NCBI RefSeq assembly: GCF_018424685.1
Contig: NZ_QTKX01000001.1
Location: 1,798,001 to 1,862,000 of the forward strand
DNA length: 64,000 nt
Source of the DNA: Mesobacillus boroniphilus
GTDB taxonomy: Bacteria; Bacillota; Bacilli; Bacillales; Cytobacillaceae
Direction of reading: 5' to 3'
Of this stretch, positions 33,701 to 42,424 are shown one piece after another. Under the pieces are notes generated by a model. That model saw only the letters and a program-made list of their open reading frames with translations. It was not told the origin of the DNA and made no database searches. Every line of letters starts with the position of its first letter. The first letter of the stretch is position 1. Both the position numbers and the translations under genes were made by a program.

Positions 33701-36061
33701 TTATTCTTCATCTACAGCCAAGTCTTTTACTGGCAGCTGTTCCTCTTCTTTATGTGTCACTTTACGAAGGTTGAAGAGTGCTTTTACACTGAATACTGCC
33801 AGTGCGGCAACACCAATCAAGAAGATTGTATCAGGGATCGCTCTCAGAGTCAGGAGCATTTCAACCGTTTCTTGCTGTAAAAACTGAGATGAACGTGAAG
33901 CCGCATAACCGTTAAAGTATGCTTCTTTTAACTGTAGATATCCCACAGGCAGCAAGGACAGGAATACCATGCCAGCCAAGCCGACGTTCAGCATGATGAC
34001 AATGAATTTCACCCACTTGTCGCTCCACTTTTCAGGCTTGACGATATTGCGCAATGAGTAGATCAAGACTGCACCTGCGAACATACCGTACACACCCATC
34101 ATCGCCGCGTGGCCATGCGCCGGTGTAAGGAACTGACCGTGCTCAAGGAAGCTTACTGCAGGCAGGTTGATCAGGAAGCCAAGTACCCCTGCCCCAACCA
34201 GATTCCATATTGCTACTGATATCAAAAACCAGAAAGTACCTTTATAAGGGAAATCAACTCCCCCATCTCTCATCATTTTATACTGCTCATATGCTTCCAG
34301 AATCAGTAAAGTCAACGGGATAACTTCAAGAGCTGAGAATACAGAACCGAGCGCTATCCAGGCTTCGGAAGAACCATTGTAATAATAATGGTGGCCGATA
34401 CCGATGACGCCTGCTCCCATTAGCAGGATCAACTGGAAGTATAAAGCCCTTATTGTTGATTTTTTTGTGACAAGCTTCATTTGGACCATCAAGAAACCAA
34501 TGACCACGACTGCGAAAACCTCAAATATGCCTTCAACCCACAGATGGATGATCCACCAGCGCCAGTAGTCAGCAAAGGTATAGTGTGTACCAGGATTGAT
34601 CATGAAAGCAAAGAAGTAGAATGCTGGTACTGCAATCGCTGAGTAGAACAGCAGGTGAATCAAGCCGCCTTTATCAGATTCCCTCTTCAAACCGCTCTTG
34701 ATGCCGCGGAATACGATGAATAGCCAAATCAGCATACCGAGCGCAAGAATGAACTGCCATATACGCCCTAGCTCCAGATATTCCCATCCCTGGTGACCTA
34801 ATAGGAACCAATTGTTTCCCAGATAGCCGTTTGCACCAAGCCATTGGCCAATCATGCTGCCGGCTACGAGTACAACCAATGCCCAGAATAGAATATCGAC
34901 CAGCAATCCTTGCCTTTTTGGTTCATGGCCGCCGACTAGTGGAGCGATAAAGATGCCCATTCCAAGCCAGGCTGTCGCAATCCAGAAAATGGCGAGCTGC
35001 AAGTGGAAGCCTTTTGTAATGTTGAATGGCAGGATATCATGGACCCATTTCATTCCAAAGAAGCTGTCAGGCTCGATATAATAGTGCGCCAGCAGTGCTC
35101 CGAACATTGCCTGGACAAAGAACAGCACGGATACTACCGCAAAATATTTACCTGTCTTCAATTGTGAAGAAGTAAGCGGAAGCTTTCTCAATTCGATTTT
35201 AGGGAAGTTCCCAGCTGTATAAGCTTCTTGCATCCCTAAATGATAGCGATAGAAGACAAACAGGATTAATCCTACGAACAGAATCAATATTGTTACGCTA
35301 GCCCCGCTCCACCAGATTGCCGAGAATGACATCGTGTTTCCTGCGTCCTCATAATAGGGCCAGTTATTTGTATAAGTGATTACATCGTCTGGTCTTTCTG
35401 TACTTGAAAGCCATGCGGTCCAGAAAAAGAAATCACCGATTTGTTCAATTTGGTCGCCCTTCGATACCCATGCGCGCTCTCCGTCCGGCATATGCTTTTC
35501 CTGAATTAACCCTGGTTTTAGCCCCCACTGGTCTCCATCAGTAAAAATAGTATGATAGAATTCCCTGACTTTTTCGTGTCCATATATTTGCGCATCTGTC
35601 AGGACCAGCTTATCAGTATCAGGCACATAACGATTTTCACGCATTTCCTTCATGACAGTGTCTCGGATGATCGTTTGTTCATCCCCCGTTAATTCTTTGA
35701 AAGCTTTACTATATTTTTGTTGTGACCTGAAATCTTGCATTCCTTCAGTATAAATCTTCAGTGCTTCTGCTGTATAATCAGGCCCCATATATGAACCATG
35801 CCCTAATACAGTTCCATAATCCATCAAACCATATTTCTGGAAGACAGCCTGCCCTCCCATGATGCTTTCTTTCGTTAATATAATCTCTCCTTTTTCGCTT
35901 GTGACTTCAAGCGGTCTCGGAGCCATATCTTTAAAGATCCAGTAACCTCCTGTCAAGAGTACTGTAAAGCTAACTAATAATGTAATGATGAGTACGGATT
36001 TCAACAGTGAGTTTCTATTTTTCTTGACTGCCTTCGTGGATGTTCCATGCTGGATTTCCAT
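33701..36061 (-). CDS. norB: quinol-dependent nitric oxide reductase (qNOR)
   Basis: A 786-residue single-subunit enzyme that reduces 2 NO to N2O in the membrane, using quinol. An N-terminal extension (about residues 45-235) folds like the cytochrome c subunit NorC but lacks a CxxCH haem motif, which marks the quinol type. The NorB core has about 12 helices. The low-spin haem ligands include H353, and the FeB site has H506, H557 and H558 plus the key Glu E510 in HLWVEGIFEVF; TPAHGHAAMMGVYG at 646-659 carries the haem b/b3 ligands. It is controlled by a predicted Crp/Fnr box and is divergent from a Crp/Fnr gene. No nitrite or nitrate reductase is in the window, so NO detoxification is as likely as denitrification. 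Confidence 0.96.
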   Translation of the reverse strand: MEIQHGTSTKAVKKNRNSLLKSVLIITLLVSFTVLLTGGYWIFKDMAPRPLEVTSEKGEIILTKESIMGGQAVFQKYGLMDYGTVLGHGSYMGPDYTAEALKIYTEGMQDFRSQQKYSKAFKELTGDEQTIIRDTVMKEMRENRYVPDTDKLVLTDAQIYGHEKVREFYHTIFTDGDQWGLKPGLIQEKHMPDGERAWVSKGDQIEQIGDFFFWTAWLSSTERPDDVITYTNNWPYYEDAGNTMSFSAIWWSGASVTILILFVGLILFVFYRYHLGMQEAYTAGNFPKIELRKLPLTSSQLKTGKYFAVVSVLFFVQAMFGALLAHYYIEPDSFFGMKWVHDILPFNITKGFHLQLAIFWIATAWLGMGIFIAPLVGGHEPKRQGLLVDILFWALVVLVAGSMIGQWLGANGYLGNNWFLLGHQGWEYLELGRIWQFILALGMLIWLFIVFRGIKSGLKRESDKGGLIHLLFYSAIAVPAFYFFAFMINPGTHYTFADYWRWWIIHLWVEGIFEVFAVVVIGFLMVQMKLVTKKSTIRALYFQLILLMGAGVIGIGHHYYYNGSSEAWIALGSVFSALEVIPLTLLILEAYEQYKMMRDGGVDFPYKGTFWFLISVAIWNLVGAGVLGFLINLPAVSFLEHGQFLTPAHGHAAMMGVYGMFAGAVLIYSLRNIVKPEKWSDKWVKFIVIMLNVGLAGMVFLSLLPVGYLQLKEAYFNGYAASRSSQFLQQETVEMLLTLRAIPDTIFLIGVAALAVFSVKALFNLRKVTHKEEEQLPVKDLAVDEE

Positions 36062-36099
36062 CTACCATACATCCCCTTCCCTGTTTGATTTACACCATA

Positions 36100-36142
36100 A
36101 GCATAAAGAGAAACGGATGTTATGTTTGTGAAGTACCTCATT
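36100..36142 (-). promoter_or_regulatory. Crp/Fnr-type box and -10 of the NO reductase gene
   Basis: On the minus strand AATGA-GGTACT-TCACA (36142-36127) lies 21 bp before TATGCT (36105-36100). One half-site is perfect and the other matches at three positions. The box centre would be at -41.5 from a start near 36093. Confidence 0.65.
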
Positions 36143-36198
36143 TGATTGGTGTGATTTTTCCCACAGCAGTGAGAATTATTTTCAAAAAAACTTCAAAA

Positions 36199-36241
36199 TA
36201 TGATTCAGGTCACTTAGCCCTCCTTGATAGCTTGATAAAAT
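36199..36241 (+). promoter_or_regulatory. Crp/Fnr-type box and -10 of the first Crp/Fnr gene
   Basis: TATGA-TTCAGG-TCACT (36199-36214) lies 21 bp before TAAAAT (36236-36241), centred at -41.5 from a start near 36248. It implies autoregulation of the adjacent regulator or control by its paralogue. Confidence 0.65.
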
Positions 36242-36285
36242 TTATGGTAGATACTTAATCCAATAAACAGAGGAGAAGATTTGAT

Positions 36286-36975
36286 ATGCATATATCTCAA
36301 ATCAGGCAGCAATTGAAGGAAGTTCCTATTTTCAAAGAATTATCAACAGAAGAGCTGGATCCGATTGTAGAAATTGCCCAGCCAAGATTCTTTAAAAATA
36401 AAATGTATGCTTTCATGCAGGGAGATCCGCTTGACCGGGTTTTCTTCATCTATTCAGGGAAAGTGAAGATTTATAAAACAGATTCATCAGGCAGAGAACA
36501 AATCGTTTCAGTCCTAGAAACCGGTGAAATGTTCCCTCATGCCGGATTTTTCAGGAAAGGTCAGTATCCAGCGCACGCAGAAATTATGGAGGATACCCAG
36601 ATGATCATCGTACCGATCTCAAAATTCGAGGAAATCCTTGTTGCCTACCCCGAACTTTCTATTAAGTTATTCCGTGTCCTTGGCGAGAAAATCGTCGACC
36701 TGCAGGCCAGACTCGAGGAACAGATTCTTCATAATACGTACGAACAAATCATCATGCTTTTGCTGCGCCTATGCAAGACAAATGGAGAAAAGAGAGAACA
36801 TGGATATAAATTAACCACCCATTTTACCAATAAAGAATTCGCCAACATGATTGGTACCTCCCGGGAAACCGTAAGCAGAACCATCAACCATTTAAAAAAG
36901 AAAGATTACCTAAGCCTGAATCCTGAGGGCTATTACCTGATCGACCATGAAAAATTGCATCAGGAATTGTTTTAA
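36286..36975 (+). CDS. Crp/Fnr family transcriptional regulator 1
   Basis: A 229-residue activator. A cyclic-nucleotide-like beta-roll covers about residues 10-120 (FMQGDPLDRVFFIYSGKVKI; GEMFPHAGFFRKGQYP), then a long dimer helix, then a winged helix with recognition helix TSRETVSRTINHLKKK near 190-205. RETVSR is the Crp-type reading head that contacts TGTGA half-sites, matching the boxes found nearby. There is only one cysteine, so an oxygen-sensing Fe-S cluster of the Fnr type is not possible within one chain. It resembles the cysteine-poor Dnr/NnrR-type NO-responsive group in context, which is inference. It is divergent from nor and upstream of the DUF2249 operon. Confidence 0.9.
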   Translation: MHISQIRQQLKEVPIFKELSTEELDPIVEIAQPRFFKNKMYAFMQGDPLDRVFFIYSGKVKIYKTDSSGREQIVSVLETGEMFPHAGFFRKGQYPAHAEIMEDTQMIIVPISKFEEILVAYPELSIKLFRVLGEKIVDLQARLEEQILHNTYEQIIMLLLRLCKTNGEKREHGYKLTTHFTNKEFANMIGTSRETVSRTINHLKKKDYLSLNPEGYYLIDHEKLHQELF

Positions 36976-37001
36976 AAAGGAATTATATTTTTTTACTGTT
37001 A

Positions 37002-37044
37002 AGTGATGCGCATCACGGAAGTAAAGAATGAAAATGATTATCAT
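37002..37044 (+). promoter_or_regulatory. Crp/Fnr-type box and -10 of the DUF2249-membrane protein-DUF59 operon
   Basis: The 14-bp perfect palindrome GTGATGCGCATCAC (37003-37016) fits the Crp/Fnr box. TATCAT at 37039-37044 lies 21 bp past the 16-bp box, so the centre is at -41.5 from a start near 37051. Confidence 0.75.
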
Positions 37045-37082
37045 TTAATCATACCAACTACAGTATCGAGGAGCTGAATGAT

Positions 37083-37322
37083 ATGGAACACAAAACGATT
37101 GAATTGGATGTGCGTGAGGATATCAATAACAAGCTGGAGCCTTTCCAAAAAATCATGGAAGCCATTGGTGATTTGAAATTGAATGACGTCCTGGTGCTTC
37201 ATGCTCCTTTCAAGCCTGTTCCGCTATACGGCGTTTTAAAAGCAAAGGGATTTGAGCACAAAGTTGAAAAAATCGAGGCAAAACATTATAAAATCACTTT
37301 TACCAAAACGGGAGGGAAATAA
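37083..37322 (+). CDS. DUF2249 domain protein
   Basis: A 79-residue single-domain protein. The family features are ELDVREDINNKLEPFQKI at the start, then LNDVLVLHAPFKPVPLYGVL near residues 37-56, and a GFEHKVEKIEAKHYKITF tail. It is the first gene of a four-gene operon: the next gene starts one base after its stop. It differs clearly from the neighbouring DUF2249 copies, so they are old paralogues and not a fresh duplication. Function unknown; the operon suggests a part in nitric oxide or haem/iron-sulfur metabolism. Confidence 0.87.
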   Translation: MEHKTIELDVREDINNKLEPFQKIMEAIGDLKLNDVLVLHAPFKPVPLYGVLKAKGFEHKVEKIEAKHYKITFTKTGGK

Positions 37323-37323
37323 G

Positions 37324-37539
37324 ATGATAATGGACAATAGAGGTCTAGAACCGCCACAGCCGATGATGAGGACACTGGCAAAGCTGGAAGAGCTTGAGGA
37401 AGGACAGACACTTATCATCATCAATGACCGTCGTCCGATGTTTCTGTTCGAGCAGCTTGATGAACTTGGGTTTCTGTATTTGACCGAACAGCAAGAAGAT
37501 GGAAGCTATCGCGTGACTATTTCCCGAAATGCGGGGTGA
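37324..37539 (+). CDS. DUF2249 domain protein
   Basis: A 71-residue single-domain protein beginning MIMDNRGLEPPQPMMRTLAK. The DNRGLEPPQPM opening and LEEGQTLIIINDRRPMFLFE core are the DUF2249 pattern; the NRGLEPPQPM motif is often seen in copies next to Crp/Fnr-regulated genes. GGGAGGG precedes the start at 37324; an ATG two codons later is also possible. The following gene begins inside its last codons (GTG at 37536), so the two are translationally coupled. Confidence 0.87.
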   Translation: MIMDNRGLEPPQPMMRTLAKLEELEEGQTLIIINDRRPMFLFEQLDELGFLYLTEQQEDGSYRVTISRNAG

Positions 37540-38789
37540 TTGAAGTGTTTCAGCATAGCAGTGGTAACGAGACAAATATTAAGCTTCCTTTTTCATTCAT
37601 CGGCTTCAGCATGCTCGCGTTAATTCTTTCACAGCTGCTGATTCTGCTGAACGGTGACCTTCTTATTTCTGGCGTGTTCCGATTGCCGGCAATCTGGTCC
37701 GCTGCACACCTTTTCGTACTCGGCTGGGCTTTGATGGTCGCTATGGGTGCGATGTACCAGCTGGTCCCTGTCGCATTCCTTACACCGATTTGGAATGAGA
37801 AATTCGGTTTTTGGCAGTTGGCGATAACTACTGCAGGTATAGTATCTTTCTCTGCAGCACTGTATCTTCGCCCACAGGATGCCCTGATTCCAGGAATCCT
37901 GACATTGCTCGGAATTTTGATGTTCATTTTCCAGATGTTCATGACGCTTAAGAGCCAGGCGAAACCAAATATCCTAACTTTGTTCGTCGGTACTGCACTA
38001 TTTTCTCTCCTGGCTACAATTTCACTGGGAATCACGCTGGTCATGAGCATGAAGACAGGTTTTGCTTCAGAATATTATCAAGCCATTTTTAAAACACATA
38101 TCCTGTTAGGTACAGTTGGCTGGTTCTCATTATTGATCTTCGGCTTTTCTTATAAAATGGTACCGATGTTCTCACTTTCACACGGGTATCCCATGAAACC
38201 TGCACCTTACGTATTCGCTATTTATTTTGCTGGCATTATTATTTTAATAGCTTCATTCATGACGGGCAGCCACTTGCTCGAAGTGCTGGGAACTCTCATG
38301 CTATTTTCCGGCTTCATGATTTTCACCTGGCACGTCAAAATGATAATTGATAAGCGTGTGAAGAAGAAGCTTGACCGCCCATTCATGTTCGCCTTATTTG
38401 CGATTGGCTGCGGGGCTTTAATCCACTTTGCCACTTTTGCTGGAAGTGCCGCGAACCTTCTTTCAAAAATGGCAGGGCCGATTATTCTATTATATTTAAT
38501 CGCCTGGATTGCATTCAGCATTATCGGTTACTTGTATAAAATCGTTCCATTCCTGTGGTGGACTCATAAATACAGCAAGGAAATCGGCAAAAAGAAGGTA
38601 CCTGCATTAAAGGACATGATGGATGAAAAGTTGGCGCTTCCACTCTTCCTAATGTTCACTGCCGGTACGACTCTTCTTTTTCTTTCATTTATCATCAAGC
38701 TTATGCCCATCTTTTACGTCGGCCAGGGATTGATTGTTATCGGGGCTGTCCTGTTCAGTTACATTATCGCCAAAGTGGTAACTATATAA
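37536..38789 (+). CDS. polytopic membrane protein, haem-copper-oxidase/NnrS-like
   Basis: A 417-residue protein with about twelve predicted helices and no soluble domain. Histidines within helices recur in patterns seen in haem-copper oxidase subunit I and in NnrS: H58 in AAHLFVLGWALMVAMGAMYQ, H188 in KTHILLGTVGWFSLLIFGFS, and later ones in TWHVKM and LIHFATFAG. It lacks the full CuB/FeB ligand set of a working oxidase or NO reductase. NnrS proteins are haem- and copper-containing membrane proteins made under NO stress; whether this is a true NnrS or a separate COX1-like family I cannot decide. A GTG start overlaps the preceding gene. Confidence 0.75.
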   Translation: MIEVFQHSSGNETNIKLPFSFIGFSMLALILSQLLILLNGDLLISGVFRLPAIWSAAHLFVLGWALMVAMGAMYQLVPVAFLTPIWNEKFGFWQLAITTAGIVSFSAALYLRPQDALIPGILTLLGILMFIFQMFMTLKSQAKPNILTLFVGTALFSLLATISLGITLVMSMKTGFASEYYQAIFKTHILLGTVGWFSLLIFGFSYKMVPMFSLSHGYPMKPAPYVFAIYFAGIIILIASFMTGSHLLEVLGTLMLFSGFMIFTWHVKMIIDKRVKKKLDRPFMFALFAIGCGALIHFATFAGSAANLLSKMAGPIILLYLIAWIAFSIIGYLYKIVPFLWWTHKYSKEIGKKKVPALKDMMDEKLALPLFLMFTAGTTLLFLSFIIKLMPIFYVGQGLIVIGAVLFSYIIAKVVTI

Positions 38790-38802
38790 GGAGGAGTTAG
38801 AA

Positions 38803-39108
38803 ATGACAGAATTAAAGGATAAAATCAGGGGAAATTTAAAAACTGTGATAGACCCAGAATTGAATATTAATGTTGTGGATCTGGGCTTGATTTATGAAAT
38901 CGACGTTCCAGAACCTCGCACAGCAAGAATTTTAATGACACTTACGACTCCAGGCTGCCCTCTTCATGACAGCATCGCCAGCGGCATTAAATATTGCGTA
39001 CAAGGCATGGAAGAAATTGACCATGCAGACGTACAATTGACGTGGGAGCCAGCTTGGACACCAGACCGTATGACGGAGGATGGCAAAAGATTGCTTCAGG
39101 GGTTTTAA
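38803..39108 (+). CDS. DUF59 (MIP18/SufT-like) Fe-S assembly factor
   Basis: A 101-residue cytosolic protein. The DUF59 signature is complete: VIDPELNINVVDLGLIYEI near residues 16-34 and LTTPGCPLHDSIA near 46-58 with the conserved cysteine, ending in VQLTWEPAWTPDRMTEDGK. Such proteins help insert or repair iron-sulfur clusters. It is the last gene of the Crp/Fnr-controlled operon, 13 bases after the membrane protein. Repair of NO-damaged Fe-S clusters would fit the operon and is my inference. Confidence 0.92.
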   Translation: MTELKDKIRGNLKTVIDPELNINVVDLGLIYEIDVPEPRTARILMTLTTPGCPLHDSIASGIKYCVQGMEEIDHADVQLTWEPAWTPDRMTEDGKRLLQGF

Positions 39109-39150
39109 TTTAGTTTATGGAGAATTAAGAATCAAAGAGCAAAATAAAAA

Positions 39151-39178
39151 GAAACGCTTGGGATCCAAGCGTTTCTTT
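39151..39178 (+). terminator. terminator of the DUF2249-DUF59 operon
   Basis: GAAACGCTTGG and CCAAGCGTTTC form an 11-bp stem with loop GAT, then TTTGC. Confidence 0.9.
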
Positions 39179-39188
39179 GCAAGTTTGT

Positions 39189-39356
39189 TTATTTAGCATT
39201 TGAAAGACCAAATGACAATGCCTGACGAAAGTTGTTCTCTGCTTCCTGCAATTCAGCCAGCTGGAATTCATCAGCCTGGAATTCATTACGCAAAGCCTCT
39301 GTACTAGTTGAAAGAGCTTTTGAGATCCTTTGGAAATCGATAAAAGAATAATTCAT
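39189..39356 (-). CDS. small hypothetical protein, 55 residues
   Basis: A short gene reading MNYSFIDFQRISKALSTSTE and ending FGLSNAK. It is almost entirely helical and acidic in the middle, with an internal duplication (NEFQADEFQLAELQEAE). GGAGGG lies six bases before the ATG at 39356; the ATG at 39362 touches it and was rejected. It has no recognised family. It lies between two converging terminators, and the ribosome site is strong. Length and helical character resemble small Bacillus sporulation or stress proteins, but I cannot assign it. Confidence 0.65.
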   Translation of the reverse strand: MNYSFIDFQRISKALSTSTEALRNEFQADEFQLAELQEAENNFRQALSFGLSNAK

Positions 39357-39503
39357 TGCCATCCCTCCATTTCATACAAAATACAGATATAAATGTATTT
39401 TATTCATCTGCTCCCTTATTTATTCCAGGAAGTTAGCCTTAGTTTTTCTTAAAGGCTTTTTCACATTGATGGCTGATATTCTAACATGTGCTTAAAAACA
39501 ACA

Positions 39504-39533
39504 AAAAGCCTCCTGGTCGACAGGAGGCTTTTT
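39504..39533 (-). terminator. ypsC terminator
   Basis: AAAAGCCTCCTG and CAGGAGGCTTTT form a 12-bp stem with a 5-bp loop and T-run. Confidence 0.95.
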
Positions 39534-39535
39534 CC

Positions 39536-40678
39536 TTATTTATCTAATCTTGGAGGGCGTTTGCCCCAGTACTGATAGTAATCTGTCCGGATGAACCCAT
39601 TGAACAGCTTCCGTTTCTTTGTTGCCGGCTTTCCGTACACTTGTTCAAAGTCCTCATTGGATGTCAGGATATAGATGGACCATGTGTCAAGCGGAGCAAA
39701 GGCCTTTCCCATCTGGCTGTACATTTCTTCAACAGCTTTCTTTTCACCCAATCGCTCCCCGTATGGAGGGTTGCCAACAATGACGCCATACTCTTTTTTT
39801 GTCGTAAAGTCCTGGACACGCATTTGCTTGAATGAAATCAAATCGCCGAGCCCTGCTTCAAAAGCATTCTCTTCTGCGATTTTAACCATGCGGTGGTCGA
39901 TATCCATCCCGCTGATATCAAGAGGCTGATCGTATTTTGCAAGGTCCTCCGCTTCCATCCTTACCTCGTCCCAAACTGAATCAGGAAAAATTGGCCAGGC
40001 TTCTGAAACAAATTCTCTGTTAAAACCCGGTGCGATATTTTGACCGATTAATGCAGCTTCAATCGGAATTGTTCCAGACCCGCAAAACGGATCAACGAAT
40101 GGTTTGTCCGGATGCCAATTTGTCAGCTTGATCAGGGCAGCTGCAAGTGTCTCCTTCAGTGGAGCCTCCCCCTGGCCAGACCTGTATCCGCGCTTATGCA
40201 GGCCGCTTCCGCTGGTGTCGATTGTCAAAGTCACGACATCCTTTAGCAGGGCAACCTCTATTTTGAACAATGGGCCGTTCTCTTCAAACCATGTAGTTTT
40301 TTTATATGATTTTCTCATTCGTTCAACAATTGCTTTCTTGACGATGGCCTGGCAGTCGGATACGCTGAAAAGCTTGGATTTCACAGACTTACCCGAAACA
40401 GGAAATTCAGCATTCTCTGGTAAAAATTCTTCCCATGGGAGTGCCTTCGTTTTTTCAAATAATTCATCGAACGTATAGGCCTTGAATTCGCCAATCTTAA
40501 TCTTGATTCTGTCGGCCGTACGGAGCCACATATTGCTTCTAGCTATTGCTCTGACATCACCTTTATAAGTGATCTTCCCATTTTCTACTTGACATTCGTA
40601 TCCAAGGTCACGGACTTCCTTTGCGACGATTGCTTCAAGGCCCATCGCTGAGGTCGCGATTATATCAAAATTCTTCAT
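39536..40678 (-). CDS. ypsC: THUMP-domain 23S rRNA methyltransferase YpsC
   Basis: A 380-residue RNA methyltransferase related to E. coli RlmL/RlmK. An N-terminal ferredoxin-like/THUMP region (to about residue 155) binds RNA and a Rossmann methyltransferase domain follows, with FVDPFCGSGTIPIEAAL near 190-206 as motif I and IVGNPPYGERLG near 300 as motif IV (NPPY, typical for base N-methylation). The start was set at the ATG at 40678, which has GGGTGA nine bases upstream; the longer ORF runs into the rnpB terminator. It is next to rnpB and gpsB as in B. subtilis. Confidence 0.93.
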   Translation of the reverse strand: MKNFDIIATSAMGLEAIVAKEVRDLGYECQVENGKITYKGDVRAIARSNMWLRTADRIKIKIGEFKAYTFDELFEKTKALPWEEFLPENAEFPVSGKSVKSKLFSVSDCQAIVKKAIVERMRKSYKKTTWFEENGPLFKIEVALLKDVVTLTIDTSGSGLHKRGYRSGQGEAPLKETLAAALIKLTNWHPDKPFVDPFCGSGTIPIEAALIGQNIAPGFNREFVSEAWPIFPDSVWDEVRMEAEDLAKYDQPLDISGMDIDHRMVKIAEENAFEAGLGDLISFKQMRVQDFTTKKEYGVIVGNPPYGERLGEKKAVEEMYSQMGKAFAPLDTWSIYILTSNEDFEQVYGKPATKKRKLFNGFIRTDYYQYWGKRPPRLDK

Positions 40679-40752
40679 CGTTTCACCCTTTATATCCAAT
40701 ATCTTATGTATCACATTATTAAATTGCCCAATCACACTAAATATACATAAAA

Positions 40753-40780
40753 AAAGCTCTCCTGGCAAAAGGAGAGCTTT
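40753..40780 (-). terminator. rnpB terminator
   Basis: AAAGCTCTCCT and AGGAGAGCTTT form an 11-bp stem with a 6-bp loop, followed on the minus strand by TTTTTTATG. Confidence 0.93.
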
Positions 40781-40800
40781 AGTAAACACTCATACAAATC

Positions 40801-41207
40801 CATTAATAACGTTCTGTAAGCCATGTTTTGTACCTTCGTACTACAAACGACCAAAAGTCTCGTACTCCGGCGGTAATCATCTATCTACAGATGAAAACAT
40901 CTGTCCTTCCCTTTGTTCAGTTCCTCCAGGAAGGTGCCCCTACCATCGTTTGGGTTTCTCGCTCGTGGGGTTTACCTCGTTCCACCCTTCCGATTTCTCG
41001 GAAGGCTCCGTCACTGTGGCACTTTTATAGGTATTCATGCCATATCGTTGCCGACTTAGGCATTTTCCCGGCCGTCAGCCGAGCATGAGCCCGACTGCCC
41101 TGGCTTATGAATTGGCCAGGCACGAACACTACAGGCATCTCAGCCTGTGCGAGCATGGACTTTCCTCTGCAGCAGAACTGCAGCGATTACCCGAACGCTA
41201 TTAACAG
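40801..41207 (-). ncRNA. rnpB: RNase P RNA (Bacillus B-type)
   Basis: Catalytic RNA that cuts the 5' leader from pre-tRNAs. On the minus strand it begins near 41207 with GTTAATAGCGTTCGGGTAAT, followed by AGAGGAAAGTCCATGCTCGC (P4 and J regions), and ends near 40801 with GGCTTACAGAACGTTATTAA. The 5' and 3' ends pair (GCGTTCGG with the 3' AGAACGTTATTAA side) as in B. subtilis. Length is about 405 nt, the usual B-type size. It lies between gpsB and ypsC, the conserved location. End positions are accurate to a few bases. Confidence 0.97.
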
Positions 41208-41281
41208 CTACAAGAAACATTATATGAAATATAAGTTTAAAAAGCAATGGTAATACATTTCAAAAACTAGCAGATGCTGGA

Positions 41282-41581
41282 TTAATCGTAAAGTTTATCC
41301 CCGAAAACATGCTTTTCTAGATTCGAAAGCCTTTTAAGGATATCGAAATTCGTTGTTCCAGCTGCCTGTGTGCTAGGGCGGCGTGAAGCTTCATCAAGCT
41401 GCTTTTTCAGGCGAAGATTGTCCTGTTGAAGCTCTTCGATCTCCTGCTGCATCGCTTCATAGTCCTTAATGATCGTATCCAGAAACTTATCAACATCTTC
41501 TGGTTTGTAACCACGCATAGCTGTTTTGAATTCTTTTTCTAAAATATCTTTAGCAGTTAACTGTATTTTATCGGATAGCAT
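41282..41581 (-). CDS. gpsB: cell-cycle protein GpsB
   Basis: A 99-residue cytosolic protein of the DivIVA/GpsB family that guides PBP1 between division and elongation sites. The N-terminal membrane-binding and PBP-binding coiled coil is clear: [20 protein letters not shown] near residues 8-27, then a heptad coil to about 65, and a short C-terminal trimerisation helix ([14 protein letters not shown]). It starts at 41581 with GAGGTG upstream; the longer frame is not supported. Its PBP1 partner gene, ponA, is in this window at 53946. Confidence 0.95.
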   Translation of the reverse strand: MLSDKIQLTAKDILEKEFKTAMRGYKPEDVDKFLDTIIKDYEAMQQEIEELQQDNLRLKKQLDEASRRPSTQAAGTTNFDILKRLSNLEKHVFGDKLYD

Positions 41582-41702
41582 TCCATTCACCTCAATATAC
41601 CCCAATCGTCACATTTATTTTTTCAAAAACAAGGCGATTTGTCAATTTTTCTTTTATATGGCTCTTTTCGTGGCTTCAAAAGCAGGAAATGGAGCCTTTT
41701 AG

Positions 41703-42263
41703 TTAGAAACCTTGCTGCTTCAATTGTTCCTCTTCAACCACCATTTGTAAATCGTATAATGTAATTAATCTTAAATCATATTCGTTTGTTTCTTGAAATT
41801 TTTTGGCTGTTTCGTATATGAATTTTGGACTGCCTTCTTTTTCGGGATCATAAAGCAGGACCAACAAGTCGCTTTTCTCTATAAAAAATTGATTCTTCAG
41901 CCTGAATTGCCACGGTTTTTCGTAAGGCTTTTTAGTGATGGAATCAACATGGTCAGCTCCAGCCAGAACGGATTCATACCACTCCTTATTGGCTTCTTTC
42001 CATGTTTCCTCCTGATTAAGGAAGGGAGTGAACACGGACAGTTTTAAGTCAGGATATTCTTCCTGGAGATCGAATACCGCCTCACCAGCCCATAATTCAA
42101 CACCGAGCTGCCCGCTTATCATCACCCATTCAAGTCCTTCCTCAATTAATGGGATCAAACTTTTTTTTATCGCCATTTTTATGTATTCAGCTGACGGATG
42201 ATCATGCTGGAATACGCCAAGTTCAAAAGGTTTATAACCAGATATTGCAGCTACTTTTGCCAT
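41703..42263 (-). CDS. ypsA: SLOG-fold protein YpsA (DUF1273)
   Basis: A 186-residue Rossmann-like protein of the SLOG superfamily, beginning [18 protein letters not shown]. The nucleotide-binding features [10 protein letters not shown] near residues 7-16 and [16 protein letters not shown] near 50-65 are typical of YpsA. In B. subtilis and Staphylococcus aureus it affects cell division; its ligand may be a nucleotide or NAD derivative. The ATG at 42263 lies five bases after GGAG. It precedes gpsB, a conserved pairing. A mini copy of the GGCTCTTTTCGT element (41653-41701) lies directly downstream. Confidence 0.9.
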   Translation of the reverse strand: MAKVAAISGYKPFELGVFQHDHPSAEYIKMAIKKSLIPLIEEGLEWVMISGQLGVELWAGEAVFDLQEEYPDLKLSVFTPFLNQEETWKEANKEWYESVLAGADHVDSITKKPYEKPWQFRLKNQFFIEKSDLLVLLYDPEKEGSPKFIYETAKKFQETNEYDLRLITLYDLQMVVEEEQLKQQGF

Positions 42264-42424
42264 GTGATCTCCTTTGAAACATTGATAAGTCATAACTCCA
42301 TATTGAAGGTATTCCCTTTTAACAGTAAATATTACACCTGAAATTTTCAATTAAAAAGCTATTTACACACTGATTGTTGCTTTTTTAACATGTATTTGCT
42401 TTCGCAGTCTTTTATAGGCGTCGG

